The position numbers and the translations under genes are program-made. DNA of 64,000 bases from Bacteroidota bacterium (GTDB taxonomy: Bacteria; Bacteroidota; Bacteroidia; Bacteroidales; F082), in contig JAERTD010000032.1 in NCBI GenBank assembly GCA_016845175.1, positions 1 through 64,000 of the forward strand. The letters run 5' to 3'. How positions within the stretch are numbered: the stretch's first letter is position 1; the number at the start of each line of letters is the position of its first letter. Below the pieces are notes generated by a model. It had not been told where the DNA came from, made no database searches, and saw only the letters and a program-made list of their open reading frames with translations. Of this stretch, positions 27,811 through 35,611 are shown piece after piece.

Positions 27811-27860
27811 GTTTATCGCTCCATTTCCTTGGTCAGAGAAACCTAAACCCAGAAAATGAT

Positions 27861-28505
27861 ATGTCAGCAAAAAAAGAAATAGCTAAGGATAATTACCTTC
27901 AGGTAGATAAACTGCTTATCAGGGATGCCAGGCCCGACCTGGCTGAAGGACTCATCATTGCCCGATTGTTTGATGAAGCTGCTGAAGGTTTTTTTAAATC
28001 CATGCTTGGGACAAACGCCTATGAACTCATAGCCGAGGCATTTACTAAAACTAACAATGCCTATTCTCATGAGCATGTCAGTATCATTGAGTATGAGGGT
28101 GCAATTGCCGGGATGATATCCGGCTTTACCACCATCGAAAAACGAGGCTTTATCGCCAATATCCTATCTCAGTCAAATAAAGGAAGTAAGATGAAAATCA
28201 TGATGTTTTCAGTGGTTGGACGCTTGCTGTCACGTTATTTGGGTCCCAGAGGTGATAATGATTATTATCTGGAAGCACTGGCTGTAAATGATCCTATGCG
28301 TGGGAAAGGACTTGGCCAAAAATTGTTGCAATTCGCCGAGGAAAAGGCTAAGAATAAAGGAGCGGCGACCATGTCATTGGATGTGACGGGTAAAAATGAC
28401 AGAGCCATACGCACCTATAAAAAAATGGGCATGGTACAGGTTTCTCAATGGCCAAACTTCCTGAAGCTTCCTGCACTATTCATTAGGATGGAGAAAAGGC
28501 TGTAG
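27861..28505 (+). CDS. GNAT-family N-acetyltransferase
   Basis: 214 residues. Motif A is YYLEALAVNDPMRGKGLGQKLL with the RGKGLG pyrophosphate loop; motif B region MSLDVTGKNDRAIRTYKKMGM. The N-terminal half (LLIRDARPDLAEGLIIARLFDEAAEGFF) suits a small-molecule or peptide acetyltransferase. It lies 50 bp after the methyltransferase gene, same strand. Confidence 0.88.
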   Translation: MSAKKEIAKDNYLQVDKLLIRDARPDLAEGLIIARLFDEAAEGFFKSMLGTNAYELIAEAFTKTNNAYSHEHVSIIEYEGAIAGMISGFTTIEKRGFIANILSQSNKGSKMKIMMFSVVGRLLSRYLGPRGDNDYYLEALAVNDPMRGKGLGQKLLQFAEEKAKNKGAATMSLDVTGKNDRAIRTYKKMGMVQVSQWPNFLKLPALFIRMEKRL

Positions 28506-28582
28506 TTAGTGTTTAGGACATCAGATTTATTGGGGACCCACATCCTGAACTTTTTTTATCTTGGGCGAAAAAGCTTAAGCAT

Positions 28583-28969
28583 ATGGCAAAAAAAGGATCC
28601 ATGCCCAATTACGAAACCATCGACGATTATATTGCTAATCAATCGAAAGAAGCACAAGTACTTTTACAGGAGCTAAGATGCCTGATAATGGAGGCAGCAC
28701 CGGATGCTGTGGAAATTCTGAATTATAAAGTGCCCACCTTTACTCTGGTGCCAGGAGGAAAAAAGGACCAGCAGATCATGATGGCTGCCTATGCCAAGTT
28801 TGTTGGATTCTATCCTTTTCCAAGCACTATGGCCGAGTTTTCGGAGGAATTAAAGGACTATAAACAAGGTAAAGGCTCGGTACAATTCCCCTATAACAAA
28901 ACCTTACCAAAAAATTTAATCAAAAGAATGGTCCAATTCAGAAGAAATGAGATCTTACAGACGAAATAA
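28583..28969 (+). CDS. DUF1801 (YdhG-like) protein
   Basis: 128 residues: IDDYIANQSKEAQVLLQELR, EILNYKVPTF, AAYAKFVGFYPFPS and KGSVQFPYNKTLP are typical of the DUF1801 fold, sometimes called iron-chaperone-like from a Bacillus homologue. Function not established. A -7-like TATCTTGG at 28557-28564 could give it its own promoter. Confidence 0.85.
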   Translation: MAKKGSMPNYETIDDYIANQSKEAQVLLQELRCLIMEAAPDAVEILNYKVPTFTLVPGGKKDQQIMMAAYAKFVGFYPFPSTMAEFSEELKDYKQGKGSVQFPYNKTLPKNLIKRMVQFRRNEILQTK

Positions 28970-29010
28970 TCTGATCATTTCAATAATAATATAAAAGCAA
29001 CCTCGATCCT

Positions 29011-29337
29011 ATGGAAACAAAAATCATCAGAACATGGAAGGGATGGACAAGCAAGGAGAATGCCGCAGTTTATGAGGATATGCTCATCCATGAAGTTTTT
29101 CCCGAAGTAAAAAAGAAAGGCGTCTTAGGTCTGGAAAAAGTGAGTATTTCCACATCGGAGAAGGAAGATGAGGTGGAGTTCTTTCTGGTGCTGCAGTTTG
29201 ATTCGCTCGAATCGGTAAAGCGTTTCGCTGGCGAAGATTATCAGAAAGCCTACATACCGGATAATGCAAAAAGGGTATTGTTAAGATATGAAGAAAGTGC
29301 ACAACACTATGATTTAAAGGAGGAACTTGAGCTCTAA
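29011..29337 (+). CDS. Antibiotic biosynthesis monooxygenase-like (dimeric alpha-beta barrel) protein
   Basis: 108 residues of the ABM/ferredoxin-like fold: KIIRTWKGWTSKENAAVYEDML at the start, VEFFLVLQFDSLESVKRFAGEDYQKAYIP in the middle, LLRYEESAQHYDL at the end. Such proteins degrade or bind small molecules or haem, or are orphan domains; no catalytic assignment is possible. Confidence 0.75.
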   Translation: METKIIRTWKGWTSKENAAVYEDMLIHEVFPEVKKKGVLGLEKVSISTSEKEDEVEFFLVLQFDSLESVKRFAGEDYQKAYIPDNAKRVLLRYEESAQHYDLKEELEL

Positions 29338-29363
29338 ACACTAATACAGAGAAATTCAAAGCT

Positions 29364-29792
29364 ATGAGGATATGGTCCATACATCCAAAGTGTCTTGACA
29401 CAAAGGGACTTGTGGCTTTGTGGAGGGAAACCCTTTTAGCAAAGAAAGTACTGGCTGGCAAGACCAAAGCATACAGAAATCACCCGCAGTTGAACAGGTT
29501 TAAAGAAATGATTGATCCGGAAGGAGGAGTCGACCATTACTTATCGTATATATACGAAGAAGCCAAACGCAGGAATTACAACTTCAACCGGGAAAAGATC
29601 AATTGGGATTTTGAATTCATGGGGTTAGCTGTGACCAAGGGTCAGATACAATTTGAAGCCAGACATTTACTGGCTAAGCTGAAGAAGCGAGATCCAGGGA
29701 GATTCCAGTCACTCAGCCTGCTGGATCACTTCGATCCACACCCCATTTTTCAGGTGGTCGATGGCCCCATAGAAGACTGGGAGCGGATTTGA
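29364..29792 (+). CDS. Pyrimidine-dimer DNA glycosylase (endonuclease V-like) family protein
   Basis: 142 residues resembling the Pyr_excise family: MRIWSIHPKCLDTKGLVALWRETLLAKKVLAGKT, KAYRNHPQLNRFK, YLSYIYEEAKRRNYNFNREKI and the C-terminal HPIFQVVDGPIEDWE. Founder members (T4 DenV) cut at UV-induced dimers; this bacterial branch is longer and activity is presumed. It begins 26 bp after the ABM-like gene. Confidence 0.78.
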   Translation: MRIWSIHPKCLDTKGLVALWRETLLAKKVLAGKTKAYRNHPQLNRFKEMIDPEGGVDHYLSYIYEEAKRRNYNFNREKINWDFEFMGLAVTKGQIQFEARHLLAKLKKRDPGRFQSLSLLDHFDPHPIFQVVDGPIEDWERI

Positions 29793-29908
29793 ATAGTCAC
29801 TGTTTGTGATGATCCTATACTCATTATCCAAGTCTTTTAACAAGGACCACGCATAAAATATTTATCTACAAATGGAATGAACTATTTTTTCACCCTGGTG
29901 TTTTACAC

Positions 29909-29996
29909 AAAGTATGAAGGAGATTTATCTAAAGTATGAAGGACATTTGGGAAAAGTATGAAGGAGATTTGTAAAAAAGATGAAGAGGTTTTGGAA
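29909..29996. repeat. Four tandem 22-bp repeats
   Basis: Units at 29909-29930, 29931-29952, 29953-29974 and 29975-29996. The first three share AAAGTATGAAGGAGATTT with few changes, the fourth is degenerate. 22 bp is about two helical turns, so bound proteins would lie on the same face. No open frame crosses it. The gene-free stretch 29793-30436 otherwise holds the palindromic repeats listed separately. Confidence 0.85.
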
Positions 29997-30076
29997 TGTG
30001 CTGCCCATGCTGTCTTGCTTTAATAGTATTAGACAAGCCAGACTGACATGACTATTTATCGGTAACCATCACAATT

Positions 30077-30160
30077 GGTCACCCTGAGTGTTCGACTGAG
30101 CTCACACCATGCTCCTTCGCAAAAGCAGCAGCGCAAGCATAAGGTCCGTCGAAAGGTGAG
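30077..30160. repeat. Palindromic intergenic repeat (REP-like), first copy
   Basis: Contains the common Bacteroidota intergenic-repeat opening GGTCACCCTGAG. Nested complementary arms: CACC (30080-30083) with GGTG (30155-30158) and TCGAC (30092-30096) with GTCGA (30148-30152), enclosing a GC-rich loop. Confidence 0.6.
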
Positions 30161-30295
30161 GGAAGGCCTGTTTCGTAAAGGATGACAAGTGTTGACAGCT
30201 ATTGTTACACTGTTCGATTGTTTCATTGTTCCACTGTTGTTAATTAGTTGTGCCTTTAACAACCCCTATACTTCTATTCCCTTATTACCCTTTTT

Positions 30296-30363
30296 GTCAT
30301 ATTGAGCGCAGCGAAATATCTATGTGGATGTACACATAGATCCTTCACTTCGTTCAGGATGAC
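30296..30363. repeat. Palindromic intergenic repeat with a 9-bp core hairpin
   Basis: Outer arms GTCAT (30296-30300) and ATGAC (30359-30363) and inner perfect arms ATCTATGTG (30318-30326) and CACATAGAT (30333-30341) share one centre near 30329.5. The GTCAT...GCGCAGCGAA...TTCGTTCAGGATGAC composition is typical of dispersed repeats in this phylum. Confidence 0.7.
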
Positions 30364-30436
30364 ATCGTCGATTATTATGGATTTAGTTGTTGGTTTTGTT
30401 GGGTCACCCTAAGTATTCTAAGGTAAAGTCAAGTAT

Positions 30437-31429
30437 TTAGACAGATAATTGCACATATGGCTCCTCTCTAGCAGCCACTGCGAAAATTCGATATACAATT
30501 TTGCAAGCCACAGCATTAATTACAGACATCTTGTGTTTTCCTTCCTTGGTCTTTCGATTAAAATATGTTCTTATTTGCTGATCATGCACAATTGCTGTAT
30601 TTGCTGCATTGAACAGAAGTTTTTTCATATCCTTGTTTCTGTATTTACTGGTTTTGTTTTGTCTCCTAACACTAGTTCCTGAGCTATATTCAAAAGGCGC
30701 TAATCCACAATAACAATTGAACTTTCTTGGGTTTTCAAATGATTTAAAGTTATTGGTGTATATCAGTACTGCAGAAGCAGTAATCAATCCTACACCGGTT
30801 ACTTTACTGATCCTAGTATAGGATTGTTTAAGATCTGGATCATGATTTATAAGCTCAAGGATCTTTTTCTCAAGAGAGTCTATTTTAGTGTCAAATCTTT
30901 TAATTTCCTTCCGGTGTTGATTGACTTCATGCTTCAGATCAATGATTTTTGAGCTTATAAGAAGTGACTTATAGGCATTTTTCAACTGTGTTCTTATTCT
31001 AACAAACTGGTCACGGATTGTCAACAATGTTTTCATTTTAAGTATTGTCTGTCCATGCATTGATGTTTGTTTTAACTTGTGAGAGAATGTAGCAGAATAG
31101 ATTGCTATTCGTTGAGCATCTATCGCGTCAGATTTCCCCCTAGTCAGACCACTTGACCTGATAATATCCAGTGAAGAGATCATAGAATAATTACAGTTTT
31201 TGATTTGCAATATGTGGGCTAATAGCAGACCATAATTACCAGTGTGCTCCAAACAATACCAGATTGGAGAGCCGTTACACTGCTTCTCAACATGCTTGAT
31301 CATTTTACTTATACCAGCAACTGAGTTGTCTAATTTGGAAGTAAAAAGAATTTGTTTGCTAGCGCCGAAACATCCAGAATAATCCAAAGAATCTTTTGAC
31401 ACATCAATACCGCAGAATAAATAATCCAT
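30437..31429 (-). CDS. IS110-family transposase (DEDD recombinase)
   Basis: About 330 residues. The RuvC-like N-terminal domain has the first Asp in FCGIDVSKDSLD, the Glu in CLEHTGNYG and the Asp pair in GKSDAIDAQRIA. A coiled linker (HRKEIKRFDTKIDSLEKKILEL) leads to the Transposase_20 domain (ISKVTGVGLITASAVLIYT, FNCYCGLAPFEYSSGTSVR). The ATG at 31429 starts the DEDD domain; the frame opens at 31492, adding 21 low-complexity residues. It appears intact. IS110 enzymes are guided by a bridge RNA encoded beside the gene. Confidence 0.93.
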   Translation of the reverse strand: MDYLFCGIDVSKDSLDYSGCFGASKQILFTSKLDNSVAGISKMIKHVEKQCNGSPIWYCLEHTGNYGLLLAHILQIKNCNYSMISSLDIIRSSGLTRGKSDAIDAQRIAIYSATFSHKLKQTSMHGQTILKMKTLLTIRDQFVRIRTQLKNAYKSLLISSKIIDLKHEVNQHRKEIKRFDTKIDSLEKKILELINHDPDLKQSYTRISKVTGVGLITASAVLIYTNNFKSFENPRKFNCYCGLAPFEYSSGTSVRRQNKTSKYRNKDMKKLLFNAANTAIVHDQQIRTYFNRKTKEGKHKMSVINAVACKIVYRIFAVAAREEPYVQLSV

Positions 31430-31492
31430 AACTTTACATTTAAATTTATACAACTCTGTTTGAACCAGGTTGGAGTTCGAAGCTAAAACCAT

Positions 31493-31667
31493 TAATAAGC
31501 CGTAATGCTTAAGATTCTAAATGGCTCAAGAACTCTCGAAAAGGCTAGGTCTGATACTCAGGATAAGCCCCTAGCTTTACTGTCGAATTAGTTCACCTAA
31601 CCTTTTCTGGTTCTTCAGAAATAACTCTTAAATTTAATAGAATACCAATTATTGGCTAAACTAATGG
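31493..31667 (-). ncRNA. Candidate bridge RNA region of the IS110 element
   Basis: Noncoding DNA between the outer end of the element and the transposase start, where IS110-group elements encode their bridge RNA. It can fold: a 9-bp stem (31541-31549 with 31570-31578) capped by CTGA/TCAG (31551-31554 with 31558-31561), and a second hairpin AACC/GGTT (31599-31602 with 31609-31612). The stretch between them contains GTCGAA (31582-31587) and CACCTAA (31594-31600), which resemble the two halves of the flanking target. The transcript ends are not determined. Confidence 0.4.
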
Positions 31668-31750
31668 CTTGTCGAAGGCTATGGGGAAGGTCTTGGAACA
31701 GAGGTATAGCCACATTGTCATTATGAACAGAATGAAGAATCTCCTACTAG
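31668..31750. repeat. Right-hand remainder of the intergenic repeat interrupted by the IS
   Basis: Starts with CTTGTCGAAGG and continues to a degenerate GTCATTATGAACAGAATGAAG block (31718-31738), both characteristic of dispersed intergenic repeats in Bacteroidota. It is the counterpart of GGTCACCCTAAG at 30402-30413. Confidence 0.5.
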
Positions 31751-31766
31751 CTGAATCGAGTAAATC

Positions 31767-32828
31767 TTAAAACTCAATTCTCAACTGCCCTGAATCACCC
31801 AAATGCTCAGAAGGAAAGCCCGACATGGTTGCGCCTAAAAGACGGACACCTTTGCTCTCAATCTCCTCCTGAGGTAAGAAGCCAGCAAGTGTTTGCCTTA
31901 TCGCTGCTTTGGTAAATGATGCTGAGTCTGTGTGGCTTCTTGTAATGGTGGTGAAATCTGCAAACCGAAGCTTCAGTGTGATGGTTTTTCCGGATAGCTT
32001 TTTTGATTCATATCGCTCCCACATTATATTGATTACCTCATCCAGCCTTTCCTTTACCTCACCTAATGAATAATAATCGCACTCGTACGTTCGTTCTGCC
32101 CCAATAGATTTTCTTTTTCTGATGGGTTTGACAGCGCGTTCATCAATTCCCCTAACGGCATCATAAAAATAGGACCCGGCCTTACCAAAATGGGTACTCA
32201 TTTCATTTCTTGATAATTGCAATAAATCGTGTCCCGTGAAGATATGCATGCGGTGCATTTTCTCCTCGGTTTTCTTACCTACGCCATGGAAACGACCCAC
32301 TTCGAGGCCTTCCAGAAAAGCAGGTCCTTGCTCGGGTTTGATCAGGTAAAAGCCATCCGGCTTATCCATATCTGAAGCAATTTTTGCCAGGAACTTATTG
32401 TAGGAAACACCAGCAGAAGCGATGAGACCGGTTTGCTTTTTAATTTCATTTTTAATCTCCATGGCGATCAGGGATGCAGAAGGAGGACCTTTTTTTGCTT
32501 GGGTAACATCCAGGTAAGCCTCATCCAGCGAAAGGGGTTCCACCAGATCGGTATACATCTTAAAGATGTTACGTATGTCTTCAGAGACAGATCTATACAC
32601 GTCAAAGCGGTGGGGGACTACAATGAGTTGAGGGCATTTCTGTAAGGCTCTGGTCATGGGCATGGCAGAGAACACCCCATACTTTCTGGCCTCATAACTG
32701 GCAGCAGCAACCACTGAACGGGGACCACGATGGCCCACAGCCAGTGGTTTCCCTCTGTGCTCAGGAAAATCCCGTTGTTCCACAGAAGCAAAAAATGAAT
32801 CCATGTCAATATGAATGATTTTTCTCAT
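31767..32828 (-). CDS. dinB: DNA polymerase IV (Y-family translesion polymerase)
   Basis: 353 residues. Y-family palm motifs IHIDMDSFFASVEQRDFPEHRG and the catalytic SLDEAYLDVT; thumb helix-hairpin-helix GVGKKTEEKMHRMHI; little-finger domain with ITLKLRFADFTTITR. It copies past damaged bases without proofreading. The C-terminus (QLRIEF) lacks an obvious beta-clamp motif of the QLxLF type, though QLRIEF may be a variant. The start ATG is at 32828. Confidence 0.95.
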   Translation of the reverse strand: MRKIIHIDMDSFFASVEQRDFPEHRGKPLAVGHRGPRSVVAAASYEARKYGVFSAMPMTRALQKCPQLIVVPHRFDVYRSVSEDIRNIFKMYTDLVEPLSLDEAYLDVTQAKKGPPSASLIAMEIKNEIKKQTGLIASAGVSYNKFLAKIASDMDKPDGFYLIKPEQGPAFLEGLEVGRFHGVGKKTEEKMHRMHIFTGHDLLQLSRNEMSTHFGKAGSYFYDAVRGIDERAVKPIRKRKSIGAERTYECDYYSLGEVKERLDEVINIMWERYESKKLSGKTITLKLRFADFTTITRSHTDSASFTKAAIRQTLAGFLPQEEIESKGVRLLGATMSGFPSEHLGDSGQLRIEF

Positions 32829-32975
32829 GAGGTTCTGATGCTGTTATTTCCGCGAACGGAAGATAGAACTTAATTGAAATATCGACAAGGATATTTTTTC
32901 AAAACCTTCATCAATTCATGGCATGCCATCCTGCATAATATTCTATTTTTGTTCGACGCATTTAAACTATCGATG

Positions 32976-34106
32976 ATGAAATTGAGTATATCCTCTTCCT
33001 TTGATGCAGGTAACATTGAAGTGGTTTCACTGGAGCATCCAGAAAACATCCAGCTTAAAATTGAAAAAGATTCGAATTCTGAATTCCTACAATGGTTTTA
33101 CTTTAACCTGCAAGGGGCCAATGGTATCCATTGCAAGTTCAATATTCTGAATGCGGGAGAGGCTGCCTATCCTGAGGGCTGGGAAAACTATCAGGCCAGA
33201 GCCTCCTACGACAGGGTGGTTTGGTTTCAAATTCCAACAACATATGAAGATGGTGTGCTGAGCATGGAGTTCATACCAGAATTCGACAGTGTGTATTTCG
33301 CCTATTTTGCTCCCTTCTCCTACGAACAGCACCTGGATTTGGTGAATGATGCCCAGCTTTCCTCCTTATGCAGTCTGGAAACCATAGGACATACTACCCA
33401 GGGAAGACCCATAGACTTTTTAAGAATTGGTGATGGTGATGAGGATAAAAAGAAATTGTGGGTGATTGCGCGTCAACATCCTGGGGAAACCATGGCTGAA
33501 TGGTTTATGGTCGGTTTGATTGACCGCATACTGGATGAAGAGGATGCTTCGGCCGTGTCATTGCTGGAAAAAGCCAATCTGTATATGGTACCCAATATGA
33601 ATGTGGACGGAAGTATTTTGGGTAATTTGAGAGTAAATGCCAAGGGAGTTAATCTGAACCGGGAATGGCAAACCCCCAGCATTGAAGATAGTCCGGAGGT
33701 GTATTATGTAAAGGAAAAGATGAAAGAGATCGGTATGGATTTCAACCTGGATGTCCATGGCGATGAAGGGTTACCATATAATTTCATTTCCGGTATTGAA
33801 GGCATACCTTCATTTGATGAGAAACTGAGTAAGCTAACGGATGATTTTATGAATCACTGGAAAGCCATTAATCCGGATATGCAGGATGTTCATGGATATC
33901 CTAAAAATGAAAAAGGTCAAGCCAATCTGATGATTTGTTCTAAGAATTTGGGTGAGGAGTTTCAATGTCTTAGCCAAACGCTGGAGATGCCGTTCAAGCA
34001 GAATGATAATATTCCTGATGAATTGTTGGGTTGGTCAGCTGAAAGGTCTATTAAGTTGGGAGAATCGTTGGTGCCGGTGCTCTTAAGGATTGTGGATGAT
34101 CTTTAG
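32976..34106 (+). CDS. M14-family zinc carboxypeptidase (cytosolic carboxypeptidase-like)
   Basis: About 376 residues: an N-terminal beta domain (EFLQWFYFNLQGANG, YDRVVWFQIPTTYEDG, FAYFAPFSYEQHLDLV) typical of the cytosolic CCP subgroup, then the M14 domain with zinc ligands in ARQHPGETMAEW and LDVHGDEG and the substrate-binding VNLNREW motif. No signal peptide from this start. The frame is open up to a TTG at 32874; ATGs at 32973 and 32976 are adjacent. The CCP group removes C-terminal acidic residues in eukaryotes; bacterial substrates are unknown. Confidence 0.88.
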   Translation: MKLSISSSFDAGNIEVVSLEHPENIQLKIEKDSNSEFLQWFYFNLQGANGIHCKFNILNAGEAAYPEGWENYQARASYDRVVWFQIPTTYEDGVLSMEFIPEFDSVYFAYFAPFSYEQHLDLVNDAQLSSLCSLETIGHTTQGRPIDFLRIGDGDEDKKKLWVIARQHPGETMAEWFMVGLIDRILDEEDASAVSLLEKANLYMVPNMNVDGSILGNLRVNAKGVNLNREWQTPSIEDSPEVYYVKEKMKEIGMDFNLDVHGDEGLPYNFISGIEGIPSFDEKLSKLTDDFMNHWKAINPDMQDVHGYPKNEKGQANLMICSKNLGEEFQCLSQTLEMPFKQNDNIPDELLGWSAERSIKLGESLVPVLLRIVDDL

Positions 34107-34141
34107 GTTTTAACGAACTGGTTTCACAATTGTACAAGTCT

Positions 34142-34235
34142 CCACTATTTTGTCATCCTGAGCATGGCGAAACCAGACAGCATCGCTTTCGTGTAGCTTC
34201 AGCAAAGCAAAGCCACTGGCAGGGATCTCTTGTTT
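34142..34235. repeat. Degenerate dispersed intergenic repeat
   Basis: GTCATCCTGAGCATGGCGAAACC opens a stretch of the same type as the repeats around the IS110 element. An open frame runs through 34130-34573, but its sequence is made of repeats and hairpins and it is not regarded as a gene. Confidence 0.45.
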
Positions 34236-34360
34236 TAAGACAGGATATTTGTTATAGATTATCAAGGTTCATTATTTATTTGCCCTCATGCCATTTGCTT
34301 GTGATTTTCGATACGCTTACATTTTACAGGAGATTAAGAAATATCACTAATGCGTATCGA

Positions 34361-34390
34361 TACCCCTTTTTTCTTGATAAAAAAGGGGTA
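34361..34390. repeat. Perfect 12-bp hairpin
   Basis: TACCCCTTTTTT (34361-34372) and AAAAAAGGGGTA (34379-34390) flank a 6-base loop; it is directly followed by an A-rich run (GAAAAAAATC). It may mark the left side of the larger element that follows, or be an independent dispersed hairpin. It does not follow a gene end closely: the M14 stop is 255 bp upstream. Confidence 0.7.
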
Positions 34391-34408
34391 GAAAAAAATC
34401 AAGGCTGC

Positions 34409-34525
34409 CTGAAAAACAGCTATTGTCTGATTACCCTGCCCAACTGCGGCCGGGTGATTTTCGAACAAGTTCTCAACTACCCGGTCTTACTAAGGCAGGC
34501 TTGCCATCCAACACCTGTTTTTCAG
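34409..34525. repeat. Nested 117-bp palindrome with four symmetric arm pairs
   Basis: All arm pairs share a centre at about 34467: CTGAAAAACAG (34409-34419) with CTGTTTTTCAG (34515-34525); CCTGCC (34435-34440) with GGCAGG (34494-34499); CCGGGT (34450-34455) with ACCCGG (34479-34484); GAAC (34463-34466) with GTTC (34469-34472). The internal loops are equal in length on both sides except near the tip. The rest of 34107-34627 is AT-rich; a TACATCGAC motif is repeated at 34574 and 34606 before yebC. Confidence 0.75.
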
Positions 34526-34627
34526 AAGGCCGGAATAAAAATGAAGATGGGGCATCTATTCCATAATATATAATACATCGACCATAATACATTACAACAC
34601 CATCATACATCGACTATAGTACATTCC

Positions 34628-35374
34628 TCATTCCATTGCTTCCATCAGCTCATCGGTGAGTTCCATATTATGGAAGACTTGCTGCACATCATCATCTTCT
34701 TCGAAGAGGTCGATTATTTTCAGAATTTTTTTGGCATCGCCGGTTTCCAATGTTTTGGTGTCAGCAGGAAGTCGTTGAAGTTCAGCACTCTCGGGTTCGA
34801 TACGCATTTCTTCCAGTTTCTTCATCATGGAGCCAAAATCTTCCATTGACGTGGTGATATGGAAGAAACCATCTTCTTCCAATTCCAGGTCTTCAGCACC
34901 GGCATCAATCAGTTCCAGTTCAAACTCTTCCTGATCAATATCACCTTTTGGAACCACAAAAATACCTTTGCGATCGAATAAAAAACTCAGCGAACCATTG
35001 GTGCCCAAATGGCCTTCATATTTATTAAAGACTGAGCGCACACTTGAAACAGTACGTTGGTGGTTGTCGGTGGTACATTCGATATATGCGGCAATTCCGT
35101 GGGGGAGGTAGCCTTCGAAAGTGAGTTCTTCGAAGCTGGCCGCATCCTTGTCCTTGCCTTTGCTGATGGCTCTCTCGATATTGTCTTTGGGCATGCTTTG
35201 CCCTTTGGCATTGGCAATGGCCACACGCAGGCGAGGATTTCCATCGGGATCATGACCACCTTCTTTAACGGCTACGGTTATTTCTTTGATTAGTTTGGAA
35301 AAAATCTTGGACCTTTTGGCGTCTGCTGCGCCTTTCTTCCGCTTAATGGTCGACCATTTGCTATGTCCTGACAT
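34628..35374 (-). CDS. yebC: YebC/PmpR-family DNA-binding or translation regulator
   Basis: 248 residues matching YebC: MSGHSKWSTIKRKKGAADAKRSKIFSKLIKEI, DPDGNPRLRVAIANAKGQSMPKDNIERAI, YEGHLGTNGSLSFLFDRKG and the acidic C-terminal LFEEDDDVQQVFHNME. YebC proteins were described as transcription regulators and more recently linked to translation of difficult sequences; the mitochondrial homologue is TACO1. Monocistronic here. Confidence 0.95.
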   Translation of the reverse strand: MSGHSKWSTIKRKKGAADAKRSKIFSKLIKEITVAVKEGGHDPDGNPRLRVAIANAKGQSMPKDNIERAISKGKDKDAASFEELTFEGYLPHGIAAYIECTTDNHQRTVSSVRSVFNKYEGHLGTNGSLSFLFDRKGIFVVPKGDIDQEEFELELIDAGAEDLELEEDGFFHITTSMEDFGSMMKKLEEMRIEPESAELQRLPADTKTLETGDAKKILKIIDLFEEDDDVQQVFHNMELTDELMEAME

Positions 35375-35500
35375 GGCTGAAGGGATTGGTTTCTACCGTA
35401 AATATAATTAAAAAGAAGCTGTTGGTTGGCTTAATTAGCTTGACTTATGGGTTATGAAGCCAGACAATAGCAGAGCTGCAGCAGGGATAGGAATGGCAGC

Positions 35501-35518
35501 CCGCCAGTCTGCTGGCGG
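35501..35518. repeat. GC-rich 7-bp hairpin in a repeat-like stretch
   Basis: CCGCCAG and CTGGCGG with a 4-base loop lie in a GC-rich patch (35491-35546) with a repeated AGCCCGCC motif (35499 and 35530), unlike the AT-rich intergenic DNA around it. Probably a dispersed palindrome; no gene is visible between yebC and the terminator at 35547. Confidence 0.5.
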
Positions 35519-35546
35519 CTATAATGGATAGCCCGCCCGGCTGCCC

Positions 35547-35586
35547 AAAAAAAAACATCCTCCATGGCCGCTAAGCATGAAGGATG
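35547..35586 (-). terminator. Terminator of the sigma/anti-sigma/GIN operon
   Basis: Read on the minus strand, an 11-bp stem (35586-35576 with 35566-35556, one G-T pair, 9-base loop) is followed by nine T residues (A-run at 35547-35555 on the plus strand). It lies 26 bp after the GIN-protein stop codon. Confidence 0.88.
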
Positions 35587-35611
35587 CAATGTTGATGTTT
35601 TGGTTGTGTGC

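Larger units (their letters stand above)
30414..31667 (-). mobile_element. IS110-family insertion sequence
   Basis: About 1.25 kb holding one DEDD transposase gene on the minus strand and about 240 bp of noncoding DNA upstream of it. No terminal inverted repeats are visible, as expected for IS110. Ends are placed by context: the left flank ends in GGTCACCCTAAG (30402-30413) and the right flank starts CTTGTCGAAGG (31668-31678). These look like the two halves of the repeat GTCACCCTGAGCTTGTCGAAGG, so the element seems to have split one copy. Boundaries are uncertain by about 10-15 bp. Confidence 0.8.

Noticed and set aside
29909..29996. Possible small CRISPR array
   Set aside because: The repeats are directly tandem with no unique spacers, only four units, and no cas genes are in the window.
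30414..31667. Possible serine or tyrosine recombinase-type element with inverted repeats
   Set aside because: The transposase has the DEDD and Transposase_20 features of IS110 and no terminal inverted repeats are visible.
34409..34525. Possible integron attC site
   Set aside because: Length and imperfect palindromy are compatible, but the core-site consensus (GTTRRRY and its partner) is absent at the ends and there is no cassette gene context.
34130..34573. An open frame of 147 codons in the gap between the M14 gene and yebC
   Set aside because: It is made of the degenerate intergenic repeat, the 12-bp hairpin and the nested palindrome; composition is unlike a protein and no family is recognised.
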